Assembly (NCBI GenBank): GCA_015956445.1 | Contig: WIUZ02000015.1 | Coordinates: 646,001-710,000, forward strand | Length of the DNA: 64,000 nucleotides | Direction: 5' to 3' | From: Thelephora terrestris | Taxonomy: Eukaryota; Basidiomycota; Agaricomycetes; Thelephorales; Thelephoraceae | In this document: in pieces, positions 56,601 to 64,000 of the stretch | Position numbering within the stretch: the stretch's first letter is position 1 | Layout: each line of letters opens with the position of its first letter | Made by a program: the position numbers and the translations under genes | The notes under the pieces: generated by a model | Database searches by the model: none | The model's input: only the letters and a program-made list of their open reading frames with translations | What the model was told of the DNA's origin: nothing

Positions 56601-57900
56601 CAAGAGCTACCGACGGACAGACACACCTTAAGTTTCGAACGTCCACAGTTGTCGGTTTTCTGCAGGACCGTGTTGTAGAAATCATACAAATTCAGCTTTC
56701 CTTGCAGTGATATTTTGTGATACGTGTCCAAAAGGTCAAACGTGAAGACGGTCTTTGGTCGGAGTGTAGATGCCGGGTACCAGCGAACTCTTAACAGCTG
56801 GCGGAAATGTTCCAGGAATGATCTCTCAGAGCATCCGCAAAAACGAACGCGGACGAGATGATAGCCAGAGAGGTCGATCACAGAGATGAGTCGAGTCTCT
56901 GTGCTGATGGGACAGCCGTCGGTATAGTGACCAAGGTTGATGATGTGTCCGAGGCTTTCGAGTGTTGCGCTTTCAAAGAAACCACCATTCCATGACTTGG
57001 GTCGAGTCAACATGAGCTGAACCTACACAAGACCGAGAGACTTGACATACCTGAAGCCTGTGAAGTGGGAGGTTCCGGTGGGACAAAACGGTACACGCCG
57101 AGCAGCGCAAAACCTCCCCCAAACAGTCCTTGCATTTGAACCGTGCTGGGGAATCAGAGCAATCTGGACACAGGCCGGTACCATTCAGCGCATCGCCCAG
57201 GCCATCGAGACGGAGAAATTCGTCTAGAAAAACTGGGCGCTGCTGAAGCCATGTTTCCATTCTCGTCTGAAAATACGAGTGAGGGTACGGAAAGATGGAG
57301 GATGCGATTGACTTACACTGTCGTTGTCCTTTTGAGCGTTCGCACGCTTTTTCCTCGGACGTTTGCTGGCCACTTCAGGGGGGGACTCCGAATCGGCAAA
57401 GATCCCAGCCTCATCGACGGTAGTGGATTCAATACCCAGTGCCCCACTGCTCGTCGACACCTCTTGGAGTTGGCTCGGTGAAACCTGGCGATGATGCTGG
57501 ACCGTTCGCCTGCGCGCCGAAACGCGTCCCGTCCTTTCAGAGGTTGATACGTCCCATATACGAATCTCTTCCACTGCCACCTTGCTGTCGCCTGGTGGAT
57601 CAAGGCTGCCGATCGCGTAATTTGTGTTACCTTTCTTCCTTTTACGAGTCTTGGGAGCCACCGCCCGACGTTTGAGCATAATGAGAAGAGTTAGAACACT
57701 TGAGTGTGCCAGAGACCCTGCTCCGAGCGGATGAAGATGAGGCACAAAAGTCACTGCCGGGTCACCGTCACAGCCTTTGAGAATCTGCCACTGGGACTCG
57801 GGAAACGCCGCGGCTGTTTGCCGGACCCTGCTCGGAATTCCCAACTGGGTGCTACTCCATCATCTCCCGCTCTCTCATCCTTCGGCAACGCCCCAGCGTC
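53600..57900 (-). mobile_element. KDZ DNA transposon (ends not located)
   Basis: The element must enclose the transposase gene; the limits given are only bounds. I could not find terminal inverted repeats or a target duplication by eye between 53.4-53.8 kb and 57.7-58.9 kb. It lies directly beside the satellite's right flank. Confidence 0.6.
53792..57679 (-). CDS. KDZ-family transposase
   Basis: Ten exons on the minus strand join in phase: 57679-57317, 57266-57051, 56995-56627, 56575-56382, 56331-56175, 56122-55974, 55922-55528, 55472-55296, 55243-55111 and 55052-53792, giving 1137 aa without an internal stop. Introns are 50-58 nt. A basic N-terminus (KTRKRKK) leads into a zinc-binding CxC2-type region (about residues 154-184: CPDC, CKDC, CSAC, H) followed by the WNGGFFE block usual in KDZ proteins. 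The catalytic domain shows MDANFRLKLKSRG, VTGVGAVVCRHGLV, FVNMDYIFLSTL, SYDIACRW, FFIPKFHLPAHG, GRTHGENIESGWA and STREMGAGARH, the conserved acidic blocks of the family. The C-terminal helical part has RVWRTAQIVYMPQVS and ends in an acidic tail. It catalyses cut-and-paste transposition of its own element. The frame looks intact; transcription is unknown. Confidence 0.88.
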
Positions 57901-57968
57901 CCCTCTCTATATCTCTCTTCCGTTTACTAACATCGGAGACCTCCTCGACACCAGGACGTTGTTGGAAC

Positions 57969-58424
57969 ATGCCTTTGGACGATTTGACTGTTCAAATCAA
58001 TCACAGCAGCACGGATGGCTCTAAATCACCAGGCATATTTCTTCGGTATTTCATTCCTCACATTTCTTGCCCTTTGGCTCCTTTTTCACCAATTCCAGAC
58101 TTCACAGTGTTATCAACTCGGCTGCACACGCTCTTCTCCCGGATAATTCCCTCCACAGGTTTCGGCACCTGGTGTGGAATCAAAATGCACAAGGGCGCCA
58201 ACCGGTATGTCCTGGACATATCTGCGATCCAAGCCAGAACTTATGCGGATCCGAACACCACTCGCCTCACTCTCAAGACCTCAATGGACCTCCTTCACGA
58301 TCTCCCTCGCGTGTCCGTGTCCCTAAAGCTCTCTCCGTCCCGACACTGTGGTATCCCCTGTTCTGATCAGCAAAATCTGATAACGCTCCATTTGGAGTGG
58401 TCGAAGGGACTGGTCGTTTTCTGA
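57969..58424 (+). CDS. Hypothetical protein, weak
   Basis: An intronless frame of 151 codons starts at an ATG (MPLDDLTVQIN) just beyond the 5' end of the transposase gene, on the opposite strand. Composition is protein-like, with an alternating central part (FGTWCGIKMHKGANRYVLD), but no domain is recognised. It may be a host gene or part of the transposon's flank. Confidence 0.3.
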   Translation: MPLDDLTVQINHSSTDGSKSPGIFLRYFIPHISCPLAPFSPIPDFTVLSTRLHTLFSRIIPSTGFGTWCGIKMHKGANRYVLDISAIQARTYADPNTTRLTLKTSMDLLHDLPRVSVSLKLSPSRHCGIPCSDQQNLITLHLEWSKGLVVF

Positions 58425-60902
58425 GTGCGAAAGTAGCAATGATCTCCTCACCCTGTGTTGACTCAATTTCATCGCGCTGGGCTGCTGGGAGGTGTATTTC
58501 ACTTCAGTGGGTTTCTAATGCATGTTTCAGCATCTCTCCCCGATCCCGCTGCGGATAATACACTTAAGATTGTTCTTTTTCTACCTGTTACAGATCACAA
58601 TCATTCGGGTGCTGTCTTCGCGTGTCGCGACCAATCCCAATGACGTCCGCGTTCACTCTGCTTCCCTGACTTTTTTATTTCGCTTTTGAGGTTATCTAAC
58701 TTCTGGGCGGGGTTATTTAGGGTGCCAAGATACTGCTGTCCTCCGTACACTAGATTACATTGATATAAGTGCGGTTACTTTGGACACCCGCACCAGTTCA
58801 GGCCGAATGGAGCAAGACGCATTGATCAAGTTGAACTCAGCACGTTTATGAGGGAACATTGAGAACAGCACCGTTTGATGTTGTCTGACCATCGTGAACT
58901 TGGCACATCTCACTCGTGCATTTATGAAAGTGGGTTCTGGGTTTCCGCAGGCAGGTGAATAATATGCGTGCGATCAAAATGCAAACCTCCGGGTATTCGG
59001 CGTGAAGTGGTGGGGATCCAGCGACAACGAACGGTCTGGACGTGGGCTTTTAGACGCTGCAATTTGAAACATCAAGTCTCCGTTAATTTTAGGCGTGTCT
59101 TGAATCACTGTAAGAAATTATACATTCAGCTGTTGCTTAGCGTGACGAACGGGGTGTTTATTGGTCCGCGGATTGAGCTGATCTTGAACGTTGAACCCCA
59201 GTACGACCTGATCAAAACAAATCATTGCATCATCCATCGCACGCTTGCTGCGTTCGTTCGGGGCAGAAAGAACAGATGCCCGCCCGCTCACTCATCCCAA
59301 AAACACGGCAAGTAGGTGGATTGGGTGATTGTCTGCAAGACTGTACTACGTACACACGAATCCGGATTATCATTTGATGGACTGATCACAATCACGGTGT
59401 CTGCATTGGAAAACATCCACTGCACCTGGTAGCAAGGACTCGTTGGCTCATCGCAGCCCACAGAAGAGGGGTATCACTGATGGCATGGAATTTATGAGCC
59501 AAATTAACGCGCACCTATTATTGCTGTCTTTTTCTTTCACTTCATATCCACACGTTGTGTAGTATAATAGTATTCGTCCGATTTGCCCTCACCTGCCAGT
59601 GACCCGCATGAAGTCATCTTCCTCCATTCTTTCGTGCTCATTCGATGCAAGGTGTAGCGAGGCTCTCTTGATATTCGTTGTCACGTTCCACTCACTGAGG
59701 TTAGTTTCATCCCTCATGTCCTACTCCTGCACGACAGTCTACTCGTATCACCGCTGTTCCTAGCATCAATGCGTAGATCTAGCCCGCTGGATCTCGGCTC
59801 AGGTTATAAATTCGGCCGTGGCTTTTACCTTGGCCACAGTTCATGTGCTTATTATGCCTCAGTCTTATCACTGCACCCTTCATTCCGTCTGTATCTATGT
59901 TTTACACAGGAGTCCAACTTGCTCGGATGTTTGGGGATGCGAGTTAATAGCGTTAATTAGCCGCATCAGTCATCGGTATTCGGTACTTTTCGCTCCTCCC
60001 TCGCCACTTAAAACAGTGGACATGGTGAAGATTGTCGGAATACCATGAGTCATTTGATCTTGACATGGTGTGTGCTTATCGTTCGAACACACGGTCAAAC
60101 GGACATTGACGGTGGTGAGGCGTAAAGATAGAAGGGCCTGACTCGCTAGGACGGTGCGAAACGGAGTGGGGTAAGTGATATCGCGCCTACTCACTGAATC
60201 TCAGGCCGATGAAGCATGGGATTCTTGCGGGGAATTGCATGCGGGTCGTGCCTCCTCGAGGCTTTGAGCAGCGCCGTGTGACTGAGGGCGGTGTAGTCAT
60301 AGCAATAAAGATTTTGCCATTGGGACGTGAAGATGGAGGCATACAATATGGTGTTTATTAAGCCCGAAGTGGTTTAACGAACGGCGGGAGGAGATAGCGA
60401 TGACAATGGAAGAACGAGTAATAGGAACCCGCCCATTCGTGCTTCTATTGTTGGGAAACGATCATGACACAAGAGGTGAATTATAGATTTTTCGGGCACA
60501 AGCCACAGACACAGGGAAACAAGGTACGTTTTAGGCAGGCGGTCGAACATATGCAGCACAAGTCACAGACTCTAAATGGTATTGGGCACGACCCTTCAGG
60601 CCAAGACCTTGACGACGCCACAGGCAAGGCGGGCGTTGTATGTGTCCCTGGCTTCATCCCACGACGTTGCCTTGCGGAAGACACTTCCTGGAATGCCAAT
60701 CACCCAAGGAACGACGTCGCACCTGTACGCCTTCAGCAAAACGGAAGCGTGATTAAAGAAACCAACTTACCACTCAGTGAATATTCCAACGTACAACCCC
60801 TGGCTGACGACGTAAAATGTGTCGTTCTCAGCACCTGCAAAAGACACGGGAGGACGCTGATAAGCACCCGGGATGCCTGAAGCAAAGGTTGAGTTATTTT
60901 CC
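58425..60902. other. Gene-poor stretch
   Basis: Only scattered frames occur, for example 58968-59315 and 60464-60880, with no family resemblance or splice structure. I see no repeat. Confidence 0.35.
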
Positions 60903-61601
60903 CTACAAGCCAAATGCAAACACACCTGGCCGAACAAAGTAGGGATGGTCGGTATAGTCAGGAAATTTGATATTATCACGAGAGGAGATGATGAGCGGGT
61001 AACGACCGTGGGAGGGGACTTGAGTCGGTGCTGGAGCTAAACTTGGAATCGGGGTCGGTAGGCGGCGGGCTATCGCCGAGGTTGTTGCATGAGGCAGAGC
61101 CGGGCTCGTTGTAGGAACCGGAGGCGGAAATCGGACCCCACCAGGAGCGGGGTTACTGGTGGTGTTTGGGCAGCAAGACGAAAAGGAAGAGTCCGCGTCG
61201 CAGAAGTCTGTGGACCCCGTGGCGGAGGTGGTTGAAACCAAAACTGCACCGAAGTCTTCAGCACCTGGGGGGATAGCTGGAAATTGTTTAACGACTTGAG
61301 ACAAAGATATTCACGACTTACACGGATCAACCCTAAGGCCATTGAAGATTAGGGAAAAGTCACGCTCTACCATGTCCAGTACTTGGTCTGTCCTGATCAA
61401 GAGGGCATCCAGAGTGTACCGGATGTCCCTTAGCTCGGGTTCAGGAAGCTCGACGATCATACAATGAGCCATCTTCAACAAACCATCACAGAGGGCGAAT
61501 GCAGTATGACTCGAGAGTGTCACGGACTCTCCTGCAGAAGGTAGGCGGGGCATAAGTGGGAGGTTTGACGGGAAGGAACGCGAGTTGGGGATAAGGGTCA
61601 A
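60903..61601 (-). CDS. Probable minus-strand gene, 3' part
   Basis: The last two exons are supported: about 61601-61322 and 61276-60903, joined by a 45-nt intron (GTAAGT to TTCCAG) in phase. The upstream exon is helical (ELRDIRYTLDALLIRTDQVL, then MVERDFSLIFNGLR); the last exon is proline- and serine-rich and ends in a TGA. Further 5' pieces with similar helical character occur at about 62076-62015 (VDATLQLVRVSDKMISAIEQ) and 61980-61950, but I could not join them in one frame. No family is recognised. Confidence 0.35.
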
Positions 61602-62641
61602 AGAGGGGGGCTGGGGATCACGACCTTCAAAGCAGCCTCTTTATAAGTTGTTTGGCAGGTGTCCCTTTAGGGAGCACAGACACCCCAGAAACAGACCGTA
61701 TGCCTGTCGGGAGGTGGGGGGCGGATCTCGCCGAGTAGTGATTAATGATCCTTGAAAAGGAAGGCGACGATCCCGCGGAGCCCGAATGAGCAACCACGGC
61801 CGCCGCTGTGTTCACAATTCCCAAGTCTCCGGGCAACCTGTACCTTTTCGCCCATTTCCTCTCGGCTGGGCCCATGCAGAAGCGGGTTACAGTTGGAACA
61901 AGAGGAGGGGGCCGTAGGTTCATGGGCGATATTCGTGGTCAGCGTTACCTGAGTCTCCTCAAGCAGACCACGTACCAATACTGACGAACACCGCTGGGGG
62001 ATGTAGCATTAGGATTACCTTCGTTGTTCAATGGCGCTGATCATTTTATCCGAAACTCGAACGAGTTGGAGCGTGGCGTCGACCAACAATCAGCGATCAT
62101 TGATCAGGGCTCGGAAAACCATTGACATGTATGTAGTCTCTGCCTGAATGACCTAAGTGCGCACATGCTTTGTTCGAGACACTGTATGTACCTCGCTCCC
62201 TCTCAATTGGATTAAAGTTTGATAAGAAGATTCTCACCCGGACAGGACTTGGACTTCCTCGGCGACCGATTCATCCGACTCCCACGTTCGTAAAACATTG
62301 CATACACAGCTATTCTTATTCCTTTGATGCATAGAGTTTTCGGGCCCACGGTGGGCTTTCATACAGTACCCAAACAGGAACATCCATTTTGGATCCGTTG
62401 GAATGGAGATCGACAGAACCCTCAATGAGATATGTCCCCTTACCACCTCCCCCGCGATGGCGCCGCTGGGAACATGGTCAGACGGCCTCCGTCGACAACA
62501 GGTCAAGCTTCAATGTCGACTTCAGCACCCAAAAGCTCCTTTCTTGTTGAATGCAGATCAGGGAGTAACGTAGGTGTCCACGCTGATTCTCCCGGTTTGG
62601 AGGTGCACGATGTCAGAGTAAGTGGTTTCCCTGATCAACAG
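61602..62641. other. Possible 5' exons of the minus-strand gene
   Basis: Coding-like minus-strand pieces are present (see the gene at 60903-61601), and another at 62420-62234 contains ISIPTDPKWMFLFGYCMKAH. Exon joins are unresolved. Confidence 0.3.
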
Positions 62642-62956
62642 GTGAGTCTCGCAAGCATGCGATTGCTCAGGCCGGAGACCGTTCAAACTAGGATCGTCTC
62701 AGCAAACATTTCCCATGCCCGACGGGTGAGTCTCGCAAGCATTGCGATTACTCAGGCCGGAGACCAATCAAACAAGGATCGTCTCAGCAAATGGCTTCCA
62801 TGACCAACGGGTGAGTCTCGAAGCATTTCGATTACTCAGGGCAGAGGCGGCCCAAACAAGGATCGTCTCAGCAAACATTTCTCATGCCCAACGGGTGAGT
62901 CTCGCAAGCATTGCGATTACTCAGGCCGGAGACCGTTCAAACAAGGATCGTCTCAA
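62642..62956 (+). repeat. 84-bp tandem array resembling exon-intron units
   Basis: GTGAGTCTCG starts at 62642, 62726, 62811 and 62895, so the period is 84-85 bp with nearly four copies. Each unit reads as a 61-nt GT-AG intron (GTGAGT to GTCTCAG) plus a 23-24-nt exon-like piece (CAAACATTTCCCATGCCCGA). Confidence 0.85.
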
Positions 62957-63328
62957 GTGATTATTGAGGGTGCGCAGTTCCTCATCGTTTGGGTGCATCG
63001 TACTCTTCTTTGACCGATGCGTCTACGAATGGTGAGTCGACTGGCCCGATGGGAACCCGACCGTTGGAACGATCTGACCTCAACCAATTGCAATGGCTGT
63101 TTACCGTACGTCAATTGACATTGACACCACGAGTTTCTACGGAAACACACGCACTCCTCGCCCACCCCTTCGGGCCACTTTTGCGGTATGTCATGCTTCG
63201 AACTTCGACAGGAATTTTACAAAGAAATAGTCCACGGAAATTCTCAAATGGGTGCGAAACCGATGTGGTCCACATGGCACGGGTTTTCTGCACCATAATA
63301 GTCAATATTTTTTTCGTACTGTAGGCGA
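62957..63328. other. Intergenic
   Basis: Contains an open frame (62989-63324) without family resemblance. The right part is the promoter side of the next gene. Confidence 0.3.
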
Positions 63329-63336
63329 GTATAAAT
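63329..63336 (+). promoter_or_regulatory. Possible TATA box
   Basis: GTATAAAT lies about 125 bases upstream of the ATG at 63456, followed by CT-rich sequence (CGTCCCGCTCGTCTCACC) typical of fungal start regions. Confidence 0.4.
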
Positions 63337-63455
63337 TCCATGTTATCCAGAAAATTGAGACCCGCCAACATCCATTGTCGCTCCTCCGCTTGTCAAAGTC
63401 TGATCTCATCTCACTCGTCACGCGTCATACCTCGTCCCGCTCGTCTCACCTCACC

Positions 63456-64000
63456 ATGGCACCAAAACGTTCCGTGGGAAAGCCTTCATGTGGGCCTGGC
63501 TCCGGAACGACTGCGAGCGCCTTGCCACCCAAGCCCACTAAACCCCCCAACCCCCCCAAGCCCGCTAGGCCCGGGAAGACTCCAGAACAGCACGAGTTTC
63601 TAATCTCCTATATGCCGGAATTTGTCGCCCATCAGACCGCTGGAGCGTTAGAACGTTTTTGGCCAACTGTCTTTACCCCCTGGTATCAGAAATGGCCGGT
63701 TGGCATTACGACCGAAAGCATTGAAAAGTGGGGCTCACCTGAAGCCGCGAAACTAATGCTGCGTCAAGCTCACCAACAAGTGCGTATAACGAAGTGTCCC
63801 TCCTCTCGCCTACTCTAATTCACACACCGTGACAGAAATTGCGCATGTGGTTCCATAACCAGGCTCGCCCCACTTCCAAACCCCCCAAATCCGACCTGCG
63901 GCTGAACCAAACTGATAAACGAAAACTCGCTCCTGCCCAAGCCTACTGCAATTACGCCTGGAAGTCTGGTCTCAAAGAAATTGTTGAGGCCCGCTGGAAC
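63456..64000 (+). CDS. Uncharacterised protein, cut by the window edge
   Basis: The ATG at 63456 is in CACCATGG context. Exon 1 is 63456-63779, the intron 63780-63835 (56 nt, GTGCGT to GACAG), and exon 2 runs in frame to the last base. After a lysine- and proline-rich N-terminus (KPTKPPNPPKPARPGKTP) the sequence has EHEFLISYMPEF-like, ALERFWPTVFTPWYQKWPVG and LRMWFHNQAR segments. This pattern recalls Agaricomycete proteins whose N-terminus contains an FWP...RWP and RxWxxN-R arrangement, often linked to repeats. Function is unknown. At least 163 residues are encoded here. Confidence 0.6.

Noticed and set aside
58968-59315. 115-codon plus-strand ORF
   Set aside because: No recognisable domain, no promoter-like or splice context; isolated in a gene-poor stretch.
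60464-60880. 138-codon plus-strand ORF
   Set aside because: No family resemblance, and it abuts a better-supported minus-strand gene.
1-64000. LTR retroelements, virus-like elements, rRNA and tRNA genes
   Set aside because: None of the usual protein motifs, long direct terminal repeats or tRNA box pairs was noticed; a profile search would be needed to exclude short remnants.

Overview
The window looks like an accessory, repeat-rich stretch of an Agaricomycete (mushroom-class basidiomycete) chromosome. The evidence is genes split by many 45-58 nt GT-AG introns, a 10-exon KDZ transposase, two F-box/leucine-rich proteins of about 510 residues, and several basidiomycete-type proteins with no assignable function. 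I saw no rRNA, tRNA, CRISPR, LTR retroelement or virus-like element.

Layout. 1-38 kb is a mosaic of host-type genes and a dispersed, unclassified repeat that I call the core repeat. The genes are an F-box protein (2.5-4.1 kb), a PIP-box protein (5.5-9.2 kb), a short nucleoplasmin-like/FKBP protein (10.7-11.7 kb), a coiled-coil/transmembrane gene (12.2-13.2 kb), broken BTB and bZIP-like genes (13.9-16.3 kb), a WD40-like protein (18.4-19.7 kb), a large unknown protein (22.6-25.2 kb), a putative membrane protein (30.3-31.1 kb), a second F-box protein (32.8-34.3 kb) and a second, complete coiled-coil/transmembrane gene (34.5-35.9 kb). Roughly ten core-repeat copies lie between them in both orientations. 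At five places the 3' end of the coiled-coil/transmembrane gene, whole or as a relic, runs directly into a repeat copy. One repeat copy is split by an 840-bp CACTG-ended foldback transposon with a 3-bp target duplication.

38-53.6 kb is a tandem satellite domain. Its centre (about 40.6-49.6 kb) has some 16 head-to-tail units of about 565 bp, rich in CACGTG palindromes, flanked by degenerate shorter units.

53.8-57.7 kb (minus strand) holds a KDZ-family transposase gene that reads open through all ten exons (1137 aa by my model). 58-64 kb is sparse: a weak ORF, a probable minus-strand gene near 61 kb, an 84-bp tandem array that looks like repeated exon-intron units, and the start of a protein-coding gene that runs off the right edge.

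The most unusual themes are the recurrent gene-plus-repeat composite, the CACGTG-rich satellite, and a minimal nuclear-type FKBP whose active-site aromatic residues are gone. Exon boundaries were placed by eye from splice motifs, reading-frame phase and family resemblance; none is confirmed by transcripts.
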